This document shows, in pieces, positions 33,569 to 41,714 of a stretch of DNA of 64,000 bases (its first letter is position 1; every line of letters begins with the position of its first letter). The stretch is from Cryobacterium sp. N22 (GTDB lineage: Bacteria; Actinomycetota; Actinomycetes; Actinomycetales; Microbacteriaceae): assembly GCF_002929555.1 (NCBI RefSeq), contig NZ_PJJP01000034.1:124001-188000 (forward strand), in the 5' to 3' direction. The notes under the pieces were generated by a model that searched no databases, was not told the DNA's origin, and worked only from the letters and a program-made list of their open reading frames with translations. Made by a program: the position numbers and the translations under genes.

Positions 33569-33951
33569 GCGAGGTTCTCCTTGTTGGGGCGGTCGGCGTC
33601 GAGATAGCTGGTGGTGGCCCAGGTGAACCGCGTCCAGTCGGTGCGCGACCGCTGCAGTTCGGTGCGCCCACGGTCGGTCAGGGCGAAGTACTTCCGGCCG
33701 GGGCCGGCGTCGCCCGGTCGCCACTCGGTGGCCACCAGGCCCGCCGCCTCGTAGCGCGTGAGCAAGGGATAGAGCGTTCCGCCCTTGATGACGCCCAGGC
33801 CGTTCCGCTCGAGCTCGGCGATGATCGCGTAGCCATACGAGGGGCCCGCTTCGAGCGCGCGCAGCGCCAGGAGGCCGAGCGTCGCGCGCAGCCAGTCGCT
33901 GGGCCACTCCCCCGGCATCGGGTCAGGGGTATCCGGTCGGTCAGCAGTCAT
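33565..33951 (-). CDS. PadR-family transcriptional regulator
   Basis: 128 residues. Typical PadR winged helix: LGLLALRALEAGPSYGYAIIAELERNGLGVIKGGTLYPLLTRYEAAGLVATEWRPGDAGPGRKYFALTDRG. The start lacks a ribosome site, and a promoter with exact spacing places transcription initiation on the ATG. Co-translated with the membrane protein, which it likely regulates. Confidence 0.88.
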   Translation of the reverse strand: MTADRPDTPDPMPGEWPSDWLRATLGLLALRALEAGPSYGYAIIAELERNGLGVIKGGTLYPLLTRYEAAGLVATEWRPGDAGPGRKYFALTDRGRTELQRSRTDWTRFTWATTSYLDADRPNKENLA

Positions 33952-33986
33952 GACTATATTGTGTGTCTAAGTAGTGTGGGTGTCAA
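33952..33986 (-). promoter_or_regulatory. Leaderless promoter of the PadR gene
   Basis: On the minus strand TTGACA (33986-33981), a 17-base spacer, CACAAT (33963-33958), six bases, then ATG at 33951. Expected initiation coincides with the A of the start codon. Confidence 0.5.
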
Positions 33987-34122
33987 CCCATTGGGCCGGG
34001 CCATAGATCCGCCGGGCGAAATCTGCTTGGATTTGTTCACCGTCCTGTCGATCCAGGCCGGCCCCGTTCGACGCATTATGTAGAGGGACGCACTCGGCGC
34101 CCTGAGAAGTGAGGAGAACCCG

Positions 34123-34548
34123 ATGAAGTACATGCTGATCATGCGCGCGACCGAAGCGGCCCGTCAGGACTACGACAAGGCGGACATCAACGAGATCATC
34201 GAGAAGATGGGCGCCTACAACGAGGCCCTGTTCAAGGCCGGTGTGATGCTCGCCGGCGACGGCCTCGCCGACTCCATGGCCGACAACTTCGTGGTCGACT
34301 TCGCGGCCGACCCGCCCATCGTGACCGACGGCCCCTACGGCGAAACCCACGAACTGTTCAGCGGCTTCTGGATGATCGAGGTCGCTTCGAAGGAGGAGGC
34401 CATTCAGTGGGCGAGCCGGTGCCCGCTCGGGCCAGGGTCGAAGCTCGAGGTGCGCCGGGTCACCGAGATGAGCGATTTCGGTGAGGCGGCCGACAACCCG
34501 GTTCTTGCGCAGCAGGAACTCTGGCGCGCCGAGAGCGGCCAGGCCTGA
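34123..34548 (+). CDS. YCII-related DGPF-domain protein
   Basis: 141 residues. The family hallmark VTDGPYGETHELFSGFWMIEV lies in the middle (residues 65-87), after a ferredoxin-like start MKYMLIMRA. GAGGAG ribosome site. DGPF proteins are the conserved neighbours of ECF42-type sigma factors, and that gene follows 27 bases downstream. They may act in oxidative or antimicrobial stress, but the biochemical activity is unknown. Confidence 0.9.
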   Translation: MKYMLIMRATEAARQDYDKADINEIIEKMGAYNEALFKAGVMLAGDGLADSMADNFVVDFAADPPIVTDGPYGETHELFSGFWMIEVASKEEAIQWASRCPLGPGSKLEVRRVTEMSDFGEAADNPVLAQQELWRAESGQA

Positions 34549-34575
34549 CGGGACCTCGGCCGGGAGGCTGGAATC

Positions 34576-35808
34576 ATGGCCGATCCGCGGCGCACCGTTG
34601 AGGCGGTCTGGCGCATCGAGAGCGCCAGGATCGTCGCCACCCTGGCCAGGATGACCAACGATGTGGTGCTGGCCGAGGATCTCGCCCAGGAAGCCGTGGT
34701 CGACGCGCTCAGGCAGTGGCCGGAGTCGGGCATCCCGCAGAACCCGGGGGCCTGGCTCACGGCCGTCGCCAAGCGCAGGGCCATCGACACCTGGCGGCGG
34801 CGCGAGCGCCTCGATGCGAGATACCGGGCGATGGCCCACAACCTGCCGAGCGCCGGCGCCGCCGCGGATGCCGGGGAACCGATCGACGACGACGTGCTGC
34901 GCCTGGTGTTCATCGCCTGCCACCCGGTGCTCGCACGCGAGGCCCAGGTGGCGCTGACGTTGCGGCTGATCGGCGGGCTCACCACCGAGGAGATCGCCCG
35001 GCTGTTCCTGGTTCCGGTGGCCACCATCCAGCAGCGCATCGTGCGGGCCAAGAAGACCCTCGCCGCCGCGAAGGTGCCCTTCGAGGCGCCCGACCCGACC
35101 GAGTGGCGGGCCCGGCTCGGCTCCGTGCTCGGGGTGGTCTACCTGATCTTCACCGAGGGCTACGCGGCCACCGCCGGCGACCACTGGATGCGCACCGACC
35201 TCGCGAACGAGGCGCTGCGGCTTGCCCGGGTTCTCGCCGGCCTCATGCCGCGGGAGCCCGAGGCGCACGCGCTCGTGGCGCTGATGGAGCTGCAGGCCTC
35301 CAGGTTCGGTGCCCGGCTGCGCGCCGACGGCACGCCCATCCTGCTGGCCGACCAGGACCGCGGCCGCTGGGATCACGCCCAGATCGGCCGGGGGCAGGCC
35401 GCCCTCGCCCGCGCCGACGCGCTGGGCCGCGGCCGGGGCAACTACGCCCTGCAGGCCGCGATCGCCGAGTGCCATGCCACCGCCCCGAGCGTCGCCGACA
35501 CCGATTGGGCCCGGATCGTGCTGCTCTACGAGGCGCTCGGCCGGATCGCGCCGAACCCTGTGGTGGAGCTCAACAAGGCGGTGGCGGTGGCGATGGCGAC
35601 GGGTCCCGCATCCGCTTTGCGGATCGTGGACGAGCTGGCCGACGCCGGCGCGCTGCGCGGCTCGGCCCTGTTGCCCAGTGTGCGCGGCGAGCTGCTGGCC
35701 CGGCTCGGCCGCGGCCAGGAGGCCCGTGCGGAGTTCGTCACGGCCGCCGCCCTCACCGCGAACACGCGGGAGCGCGCTGTGCTGCTGGCCAAGGCCGCCG
35801 CCCTGTGA
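34576..35808 (+). CDS. ECF-type RNA polymerase sigma factor with long C-terminal extension (ECF42-like)
   Basis: 410 residues, twice a normal ECF factor. Sigma-2 region (ARMTNDVVLAEDLAQEAVVDALRQWPESGIPQNPGAWLTAVAKRRAIDTWRRR) and sigma-4 region (LTLRLIGGLTTEEIARLFLVPVATIQQRIVRAKKTL) occupy the first 175 residues. The remaining 235 form the helical TPR-like extension of ECF42, with GSVLGVVYLIFTEGY and PNPVVELNKAVAVAMA. No anti-sigma factor is nearby; in this group the extension is thought to control activity. GGGAGG ribosome site. Paired with the DGPF gene. Confidence 0.9.
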   Translation: MADPRRTVEAVWRIESARIVATLARMTNDVVLAEDLAQEAVVDALRQWPESGIPQNPGAWLTAVAKRRAIDTWRRRERLDARYRAMAHNLPSAGAAADAGEPIDDDVLRLVFIACHPVLAREAQVALTLRLIGGLTTEEIARLFLVPVATIQQRIVRAKKTLAAAKVPFEAPDPTEWRARLGSVLGVVYLIFTEGYAATAGDHWMRTDLANEALRLARVLAGLMPREPEAHALVALMELQASRFGARLRADGTPILLADQDRGRWDHAQIGRGQAALARADALGRGRGNYALQAAIAECHATAPSVADTDWARIVLLYEALGRIAPNPVVELNKAVAVAMATGPASALRIVDELADAGALRGSALLPSVRGELLARLGRGQEARAEFVTAAALTANTRERAVLLAKAAAL

Positions 35809-35812
35809 TCGC

Positions 35813-36166
35813 TCAGGCGGGCTGCCACAGCTCGATCCGGTTGCCCTCAGGATCGGTGACCCAACCGAATCGGCCGACCCCAACCATGTCCTCAGTCTCA
35901 GCGGCCACGTCCGCTCCCGCGGCGCCCAATTGCGCGAGCATCGCGTCGAGGTCGCGCACCCGGAAGTTGAGCATGGTGCCCTGTGTACGAGAGCCGAAGT
36001 AGTCGGTCTCGGGCTCGAACGTCGCGAACACCGTCGGTCCGGGTTCCTGCTGCCACAGGCCGTTCTCACCGGCGTCCAGGCCGAGGCACTCGCGATACCA
36101 GGCGGTCAAGGCCACCGGGTCCGCGGCCCGCAGGAAGTAGCCGCCGATTCCAAGCACATGTTCCAT
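35813..36166 (-). CDS. VOC-family (glyoxalase/bleomycin-resistance-like) protein
   Basis: 117 residues with two beta-alpha-beta-beta-beta halves: YFLRAADPVALTAWYRECLGLDAG and the closing GWVTDPEGNRIELWQPA containing the metal-binding Glu. Convergent with the sigma factor, four bases apart. It may be a target of the ECF42 regulator, since such genes often accompany it, but the opposite strand argues for its own promoter. Confidence 0.85.
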   Translation of the reverse strand: MEHVLGIGGYFLRAADPVALTAWYRECLGLDAGENGLWQQEPGPTVFATFEPETDYFGSRTQGTMLNFRVRDLDAMLAQLGAAGADVAAETEDMVGVGRFGWVTDPEGNRIELWQPA

Positions 36167-36264
36167 TCCCCCAGCTTGCCACGGCAGCTCAGGGTCCGGA
36201 GGTTCGTTTACACGACCGCTCTAGGGAAGACTGGCACGATACCGATTCCGACCAGACAGGCACC

Positions 36265-37857
36265 ATGGACGTCCAGCTGCTCCTCGTGATGACCGGTGCG
36301 CTGGTCATCGCCGCCTTCGCCCACCTGCGTGGCCTGCAGGCCGGCATCGTCACCGTCACCCTGGCGGCGGCCATCTCGTTCATCCCGGGCCTGCCCAGGC
36401 TCGAGCTCGACCCCGAGCTGATTCTCGGGGTGGTCATCCCGCCGCTGCTCTACTCGGCCACGCTGAATTTCTCGTTCTTCGCCTTCCTCAAGAACCTGCG
36501 CAGCATCCTCGGCCTCGGCGTCGGCCTGGTGATCTTCACCACCGTGGTCGTCGGCTTCCTCACCTCGTGGATCGCCCCCGAGCTCGGCCTGGCCGGCGCG
36601 TTCGTGCTCGCCGCCGTGGTCTCACCGCCGGACTCGGTCACCACCGTCAGCCACGGCCGGGAGATCGGCCTGCCGCGGCGCACGATCTCCATCCTCACCG
36701 GCGAGAGCCTCGTCAACGACGCGGCGGCGCTGACCCTGTTCGCCGTGGCCGTGGCCGCGGTCACCGGCGACCGGGAGTTCATCGAGAACCCGTTCCTGCT
36801 CTTCGGCTGGGAGGCCGCGATCGGGCTGATCCTCGGTGTCATCGTCGGCCGGGTCGTCGTGGGGGTGCGGGCCAGGGTGGGCAACCCCACCATCGAGAGC
36901 GGGCTGAACCTGCTGGTGCCGTTCCTGGCCTACGTCGCGGCCGAGCAACTGCACGCCTCCGGCATCATCGCCGTCGTCGCGGCCGGCTTCACCGTGAGCC
37001 TGTCCTCCTTCGGCCGCAGAAAGTCCGCCCAGCCTTCCACCGCCTACCGCACCCGGCTGCAGGAGGCCGCGCTCTGGCCGGTGGTCGACCTCATCCTGGA
37101 GGCCTTCGTCTTCGCCTACATGGGCCTGCAGTTCAGGTTTGTGCTCGAAGACCTCGCCGGCTCGAGCACCCCCACCTGGTCCACCATCGGCCTGGGCCTG
37201 ATCGTGCTGCTCGCGGTCATCCTCTGCCGGTTCGCCTGGGTATACCTCAGCTACGGCCGCGCCCAACTCGCGCTGCTGATCTACGCCAGACGGATGGCCG
37301 CCTCCCTCGATCCCCTGGCCCGGCGTCGTCGGCGCGGGCGCGGCGGACCCGGGCGCGGCGGCCGGACCGGTCCGCTGGGGCGGCAGGGCGGCAGGGACCG
37401 CGGTCACGTCACGGTGCTGACCCCCGCGGAGAACCTCCTCGTCTCCTGGACCGGCATGCGCGGCATCATCACCCTCGCCGCCGCCGGCGGCATCCCGCTC
37501 ACCATCGCCTCCGGGGCGCCGTTCCCCGGCCGCACCATCATCCAGACCGTTGCGTTCATCGTGGCCGTCGGCACCCTGCTGCTGCAGGGATCGACGCTGC
37601 CGCTGCTGGCCAAGACCCTGCGGATCGACACCAGCGCCGAAGACGCCGAGGTGGAGGAGGGCCGGGCGGAGGCCCGCGCCGTGGCCGCCGCCGCGGTCGC
37701 CGGCCGGACCGACACCACCGATGGCGAGTATTTCGACCTGCAGCGGGCCGCCCTCACCGCGGCGGTTCGGGCCCGGCAGGTCTACCCGGGCAGCGCCCGA
37801 GACGTGCGGAGCGAACTCGATGCCCTGCAGGCCGGGGTGACACCGCTGCTCGACTAG
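36265..37857 (+). CDS. Na+/H+ antiporter, CPA1 family
   Basis: 530 residues, about twelve membrane helices. The ion-site signature GESLVNDAAALTLFAVAV (around residues 148-165) and VVSPPDSVTTVSHGREIGLPRRTISIL are those of NhaP/NHE-type CPA1 antiporters. A long Arg/Gly-rich cytosolic loop (ARRRRRGRGGPGRGGRTGPLG) sits between helices, and a soluble tail of about 90 residues ends the protein. ATG 36265 has only a weak ACAGG site. It would exchange cytosolic sodium or potassium for protons. Confidence 0.88.
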   Translation: MDVQLLLVMTGALVIAAFAHLRGLQAGIVTVTLAAAISFIPGLPRLELDPELILGVVIPPLLYSATLNFSFFAFLKNLRSILGLGVGLVIFTTVVVGFLTSWIAPELGLAGAFVLAAVVSPPDSVTTVSHGREIGLPRRTISILTGESLVNDAAALTLFAVAVAAVTGDREFIENPFLLFGWEAAIGLILGVIVGRVVVGVRARVGNPTIESGLNLLVPFLAYVAAEQLHASGIIAVVAAGFTVSLSSFGRRKSAQPSTAYRTRLQEAALWPVVDLILEAFVFAYMGLQFRFVLEDLAGSSTPTWSTIGLGLIVLLAVILCRFAWVYLSYGRAQLALLIYARRMAASLDPLARRRRRGRGGPGRGGRTGPLGRQGGRDRGHVTVLTPAENLLVSWTGMRGIITLAAAGGIPLTIASGAPFPGRTIIQTVAFIVAVGTLLLQGSTLPLLAKTLRIDTSAEDAEVEEGRAEARAVAAAAVAGRTDTTDGEYFDLQRAALTAAVRARQVYPGSARDVRSELDALQAGVTPLLD

Positions 37858-37880
37858 CGCACGCGCATCCGCTCGCCCGC

Positions 37881-37886
37881 TATAGT
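37881..37886 (+). promoter_or_regulatory. -10 hexamer of the ClbS/DfsB-like gene
   Basis: TATAGT, a good -10 match, 25 bases before the GTG at 37912; no clear -35 hexamer. Confidence 0.4.
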
Positions 37887-37911
37887 CGGGGTGAATCGGA
37901 GGAGGCTGTCG

Positions 37912-38415
37912 GTGGCGGTGCCTGTCTCGAAAGCAGACCTTCTCCTGGCCATCGAGACGACCTTCTCGTCGCTCAACACCGACCTCGACAGGGTGCCGCC
38001 GGAACTCGCCCGCGAACCCGTGCTCGCCGGCCATGCCAAGAACACGACGATGAGTCCCGCCGACCTCGTTGCCTATCTGATCGGCTGGAACGAGCAGGTG
38101 CTTCTCTGGCACGAGCGTCGGTCGGCGAGCCTGCCCGACGAGTTCCCGGCGGCCGGCGCCGCCTGGAACGAGCTCGGCGCGCTCGCCCAGCGGTACTACT
38201 CCGAGCATCGGGATGAGTCCTGGAGCGAGTTGCGCTCCCGGCTGGCCAGGGCCAATCAGGCCGTCGTGGCGCTGGTCGACGGGTACTCCGACGATGAGCT
38301 CTACGGCCGCGCCTGGTACGGCACCTACACGATGGGCCGGATGATCTCCCTGAACACCTCCTCCCCGTACCTGAACGCACGGGGCCGCATCCGCGCGTGG
38401 CTGAGAACCCTCTGA
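37912..38415 (+). CDS. ClbS/DfsB-family (DUF1706) four-helix-bundle protein
   Basis: 167 residues of the DinB-like fold. Marks include SKADLLLAIETTFSSL, NTTMSPADLVAYLIGWNEQVLLWH and the C-terminal WYGTYTMGRMISLNTSSPYLNARGRIRAWLR. GTG 37912 is preceded by GGAGGAGG at the right distance; an in-frame GTG at 37891 lies upstream of that site. Some members (ClbS) inactivate the genotoxin colibactin by opening its cyclopropane ring; here the substrate is unknown. Confidence 0.85.
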   Translation: MAVPVSKADLLLAIETTFSSLNTDLDRVPPELAREPVLAGHAKNTTMSPADLVAYLIGWNEQVLLWHERRSASLPDEFPAAGAAWNELGALAQRYYSEHRDESWSELRSRLARANQAVVALVDGYSDDELYGRAWYGTYTMGRMISLNTSSPYLNARGRIRAWLRTL

Positions 38416-38441
38416 GCCCACTGCGCGCCAGGAACTGCGAG

Positions 38442-38891
38442 CTAGGAGTCGATGCTCGCGAGGTACACGTTTCGTTGTTCGATGATCCTGCGCAGGTAGT
38501 TCGCGAGGAACAGGCTCTCGGCCGCCCGGCCGAGCACCCCCAGCGGCGCCGCGAAGGCGACCCGATCGATCATGAGGGTGCCCGTTCCCCGCGGAGTGAA
38601 CAGGTGTTCATGCCTGAAGTAACGGAAAGGCCCCCGGATCTGCTCATCGGTGAAACTGGATGACGGACTCATCGCGGTGATTCTGCTGGTCATGCGCAGG
38701 GGCAGCCCGAAGTGCCAGGCGCGCCAGGTGACCTCCTCGCCGAGGCCGATGAGACCGCTTCGGACCCCGCCGATCGCGCTCTCCCGTGATCTGGACATGG
38801 ATTCGGTGTGCGCGGAGACATCGCGCGCGAGATCGAACAGGCGTGCGGGGTGGAGCACCGACTCCGTGCTGCATTCGAAGGAGACCGGCAT
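38442..38891 (-). CDS. SRPBCC-family ligand-binding protein
   Basis: 149 residues with the helix-grip fold: FECSTESVLHPARLFDLARDVSAHTESM at the N terminus, WRAWHFGLPLRMTSRITAMSPSSSFTDEQIRGPFRYFRHEHLFTP in the sheet, and a long C-terminal helix APLGVLGRAAESLFLANYLRRIIEQRN. Proteins of this kind are often neighbours of, or fused to, TIGR01777 epimerases such as the divergent next gene. Ligand unknown. Confidence 0.8.
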   Translation of the reverse strand: MPVSFECSTESVLHPARLFDLARDVSAHTESMSRSRESAIGGVRSGLIGLGEEVTWRAWHFGLPLRMTSRITAMSPSSSFTDEQIRGPFRYFRHEHLFTPRGTGTLMIDRVAFAAPLGVLGRAAESLFLANYLRRIIEQRNVYLASIDS

Positions 38892-39001
38892 GGCGCCAAC
38901 CTATCAGCGGGCCGATGGCGCCGCCGGCGCAGTCTGCGACCACGGGTCGTCGAGCCCGGCCGCGCGAGTGCCACACGAGCTAGGCGGGGCAGGCGGGGCC
39001 C

Positions 39002-39994
39002 GTGGGGGACACGAGAGAACGCGCAGTGGTAGCCGGGGCATCCGGGTTCATCGGCCAGAGGCTTGTTCGCGAGCTCCGCGACCAGGGCTACGAGGTCGCC
39101 CGCATCGGCCGCACCGGGCCCGACGCGCGCTGGGACGACGACGACGCCGTGCGGGCGCTGATCGACGGTTCCGCGCTGGTCATCAACCTGGCCGGCACAA
39201 GCGTGAACTGCCGGTACACCGACCGGAACCGCACCGAGATCCTGCGCTCCCGGATCGACACCACCCGGCAGCTTCGCGAGGCCATCGAGGCGAGCGTCCG
39301 GCCGCCGCGGGTGTGGCTGAACGCGAGCACCGCCACCATCTACCGGTACGCGATGGATCGCCCGATGACCGAGACCCACGGCGAGATCGGCTCCGGCTTC
39401 TCGGCGGACATCGCCCGCAACTGGGAGGACGAGTTCTTCGGCGGCGACCTGCCCGGGACCCGGCGGGTGGCGCTGCGGATGGCCATCGTGCTCGGCGACG
39501 GTCCCGCCACCGCGATTCTCCTGCGCCTGGCCCGTTTCGGGCTGGGCGGCCCGCAGGTCGACGGCCGGTGGTTTCCGCACCGGCGCTATCGCGGCATCGG
39601 CGCCCAGCCGACCGGCGACAGCAGGGCGCCGACGCATCACTCCCGCGGGCGGCAGCGTTTCAGCTGGATTCACATCGACGATGTCGTGGCATCCATCCGA
39701 TTCATCGTCGCCCACGACGAACTCACCGGGCCGGTCAACCTCGCCGCGCCGCACCCCAGCGACAACCGCACGCTCATGTCGACGCTGCGCCGCAGTGTGG
39801 GCGCCAGGCTCGGCCTGCCGGCGTTCCGCTGGATGCTTGAACCGGCCATGTGGCTGCTGCGCACCGAACCCGAGCTGGTGCTCAAGAGCCGCTGGGTGGA
39901 GCCGGAACGCCTGGTCGCCGCCGGATACCGGTTCCTCTGGCCAGACCTTGAGCCCGCCATCGCCGATGTGGCCACGCGAACGGCACGACAGTGA
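39002..39994 (+). CDS. TIGR01777-family NAD-dependent epimerase-like protein with DUF1731
   Basis: 330 residues. Rossmann motif VVAGASGFIGQRLVREL at the N terminus, LVINLAGTSVNCRYTDRNRTEILRSRIDTTRQL and WLNASTATIYR, all diagnostic for the YfcH/TIGR01777 group. A 25-residue insert around QPTGDSRAPTHHSRGR is unusual. The C-terminal DUF1731 part ends VLKSRWVEPERLVAAGYRFLWPDLEPAI. GTG start. Together with the divergent SRPBCC gene it recreates in two genes the fused architecture seen elsewhere. Substrate not known. Confidence 0.88.
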   Translation: MGDTRERAVVAGASGFIGQRLVRELRDQGYEVARIGRTGPDARWDDDDAVRALIDGSALVINLAGTSVNCRYTDRNRTEILRSRIDTTRQLREAIEASVRPPRVWLNASTATIYRYAMDRPMTETHGEIGSGFSADIARNWEDEFFGGDLPGTRRVALRMAIVLGDGPATAILLRLARFGLGGPQVDGRWFPHRRYRGIGAQPTGDSRAPTHHSRGRQRFSWIHIDDVVASIRFIVAHDELTGPVNLAAPHPSDNRTLMSTLRRSVGARLGLPAFRWMLEPAMWLLRTEPELVLKSRWVEPERLVAAGYRFLWPDLEPAIADVATRTARQ

Positions 39995-40239
39995 CCGGGG
40001 ATCGCGCCCGCGGCGCACTCACCGCACGACTGGCACGCCTGGGTCGCACGATCGCCCAGGCGGCCCTGAAAACGGCTCTGGTGATCTTCGACGCACTGGG
40101 AGCCGGCCCCGGCTCCGCGACGTCGTCGGTCGTTCACCTGCCCGTCCTGCTGCCGCGCCGGGGCGAGGACGAACCTCCCGCCGTCGCGACCCGCGCGAAG
40201 CCGCGTTTTCGGCGCCGCCGGAAGCGTCGGTCCAACTAG
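39991..40239 (+). CDS. Small basic hypothetical protein (doubtful)
   Basis: 82 residues, GTG start overlapping the epimerase stop, with an Ala/Leu helix (LGRTIAQAALKTALVIFDALG) and a very basic end RAKPRFRRRRKRRSN. Nothing recognisable. Support: coupling by overlap, and a stop that shares CTAG with the convergent isochorismatase stop, as at two other convergent pairs here. Low-complexity composition makes a chance frame possible. Confidence 0.4.
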   Translation: MTGDRARGALTARLARLGRTIAQAALKTALVIFDALGAGPGSATSSVVHLPVLLPRRGEDEPPAVATRAKPRFRRRRKRRSN

Positions 40240-40787
40240 GCGAGCAGCGCGATGACCTCCGCCACGGTGCCGCACTGGCCGAGGGCCGGGAAGACGCCGA
40301 CCACGCTCGTGGTGTGGGCATCCGCGCTGCGATCGGTGATGGCGTCGACCGCCAGGGTCACGGTGTAGCCGCGGTCATACGCATCGCGGGCCGTGGACTC
40401 CACGCCGAGGCTCGTCGCGATGCCCGCCAGCACGATCTGGGTGATGCCCCGCTCGGTCAGCACGGCGTCGAGGTCGGTGCCCGCGAAGGCGCTCCAGGTG
40501 GCGCGGGTGACGGTGACGTCGGTGGGCTGCTGGTCGAGACCGGGCACGAGGGCGCTGAACGCCGCCGGGAACTCCCGGGCGCCCGCGCCATACTCGGTGC
40601 GGCCGGCCGGCGTGCCGTTGACGTTCGCCAGCACCACGAGCAGCTCATGCTCGCGAAACGCTGCGAGCAGTTCGGCGGCGCGCTCGACGATCTCCTCGGC
40701 CGGATGCGCGGTAGGGCCGCCGAGCGTTCCGGCCTGCAGGTCGATCACGATGAGGGCGGTCGTGCTGTCGAGAGCGGTGATGGTCAC
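40236..40787 (-). CDS. Isochorismatase-like family protein lacking the catalytic Cys
   Basis: 183 residues. Catalytic Asp in LIVIDLQAG near residue 16 is present, but the nucleophile segment reads LAGIATSLGVESTARDAYDRGYTV: the usual Cys before V-x-x-TA is Gly. The protein may still bind ligand or act with a different chemistry. GTG 40787 follows AAGGAGA and overlaps the HxlR stop, so the two are co-translated and the regulator probably controls it. Confidence 0.85.
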   Translation of the reverse strand: MTITALDSTTALIVIDLQAGTLGGPTAHPAEEIVERAAELLAAFREHELLVVLANVNGTPAGRTEYGAGAREFPAAFSALVPGLDQQPTDVTVTRATWSAFAGTDLDAVLTERGITQIVLAGIATSLGVESTARDAYDRGYTVTLAVDAITDRSADAHTTSVVGVFPALGQCGTVAEVIALLA

Positions 40788-41173
40788 AGGGATTCTCCTT
40801 GGGGCGGGGCGGGTTGGCGGTGGTGATGCTCGAGGATGCCGGGGAGCTGGTCGCGGATGGTGTCGATCAGGGCGCGCACGCTCAGGGCGACGGGGCGGCC
40901 GAGGTCGGTGAGGGCGTAGTCCACCCGGAGCGCCTCGGTGGAGTGCTGTGTTCGCGACACCAGCCCGTGCCCCTCGAGCCGCTGCAGCGTCTGCCCCAGC
41001 ATTCGGTCCGAGATTCCCCGCACCGCCCGGCCCAGTTGGGCGAACCTCAACGGTCCATCGATCAATGCCGCGAGGGTGAGTGCGCCCCAGCGGCCGGTCG
41101 CGTGTTCCAGCACTTCGCGCGACGTGGCAACCGGGTCGGCCCACTCGGCGGACTGAGCGATCTCCGGCGTCAT
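40784..41173 (-). CDS. HxlR-family transcriptional regulator
   Basis: 129 residues. ATGRWGALTLAALIDGPLRFAQLGRAVRGISDRMLGQTLQRLEGHGLVSRTQHSTEALRVDYALTDLG is the HxlR winged helix. It lacks the N-terminal Cys that many redox-sensing members use, so it may sense a ligand instead. The ATG has no ribosome site; the promoter places initiation on it. Confidence 0.88.
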   Translation of the reverse strand: MTPEIAQSAEWADPVATSREVLEHATGRWGALTLAALIDGPLRFAQLGRAVRGISDRMLGQTLQRLEGHGLVSRTQHSTEALRVDYALTDLGRPVALSVRALIDTIRDQLPGILEHHHRQPAPPQGESL

Positions 41174-41179
41174 GGCTAC

Positions 41180-41208
41180 AGGCTAGGCCGGATCAAGTAC
41201 TTACGCAA
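41180..41208 (-). promoter_or_regulatory. Leaderless promoter of the HxlR gene
   Basis: On the minus strand TTGCGT (41208-41203), a 17-base spacer, TAGCCT (41185-41180), then six bases to the ATG at 41173. Expected initiation is the A of the start codon. Confidence 0.55.
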
Positions 41209-41219
41209 AGTAAGCACTT
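41195..41219. promoter_or_regulatory. Candidate HxlR operator
   Basis: Arms AAGTACTTAC (41195-41204) and GTAAGCACTT (41210-41219) form an inverted repeat with nine of ten matches around GCAAA. It covers the -35 hexamer and spacer of the HxlR promoter, as expected for autorepression. Confidence 0.6.
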
Positions 41220-41294
41220 CTGTCACCCCGCCGACCGACTATCGCCAGTCGCGAATACGGACCGAGGCGCAGGTCCATTCCGCGGAATCGGCGA

Positions 41295-41300
41295 TAGCAT
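41295..41300 (+). promoter_or_regulatory. -10 hexamer placing a leaderless start on the HTH-TOBE gene
   Basis: TAGCAT ends seven bases before the ATG at 41308, which lacks a ribosome site; expected initiation is about +1 at the ATG. No clear -35. Confidence 0.4.
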
Positions 41301-41307
41301 GGTTCCC

Positions 41308-41712
41308 ATGCCTCAGATACGCATCAAAGACGCCGCCGCGTTCTTGAGTGTCAGCGACGACACCGTGCGCCGGTGGATCGACAACGGCGTGCTGCCCAGC
41401 TCGAAGGACGCCTCGTCGCGCACGGTCGTCGACGGTCTGGCGCTGGCCCAGCTGGCGCGCAAGAACGCGGTGCTCCCGGAGGACCCGTCGGGAATCGGCC
41501 GGTCCGCCCGCAACCGGTTCGTGGGCCTCGTGACCGACATCGTGATGGACACGGTGATGGCCCAGGTCGAGATCCAGTGCGGCCCGCACCGGGTCGTGTC
41601 ACTGATGAGCAGCGAAGCCGTGCGCGAGCTCGGCCTGGAACTCGGCTCGGTCGCCATCGCCGTGGTGAAGGCCACGACGGTCATCGTCGAAACCCCCCAG
41701 GGGCGAGTCTGA
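41308..41712 (+). CDS. MerR-like HTH plus TOBE (molybdate-binding) regulator
   Basis: 134 residues. N-terminal excisionase/MerR-type HTH (RIKDAAAFLSVSDDTVRRWIDNGVLPSSKD), then a single Mop/TOBE domain from about residue 70 (RNRFVGLVTDIVMDTVMAQVEIQCGPHRVVSLMSSEAVRELGLELGSVAIAVVKATTVIVETP). TOBE domains bind molybdate. Followed three bases later by modA, so it probably reports molybdate status to the operon, replacing ModE. ATG 41299 is an alternative start. Confidence 0.88.
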   Translation: MPQIRIKDAAAFLSVSDDTVRRWIDNGVLPSSKDASSRTVVDGLALAQLARKNAVLPEDPSGIGRSARNRFVGLVTDIVMDTVMAQVEIQCGPHRVVSLMSSEAVRELGLELGSVAIAVVKATTVIVETPQGRV

Positions 41713-41714
41713 CC

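Noticed and set aside
32849..33907. Longer membrane-protein gene starting at 33907
   Set aside because: The first 113 codons would run out of frame through the PadR gene and read as Arg/Pro-rich; ATG 33568 has a proper ribosome site.
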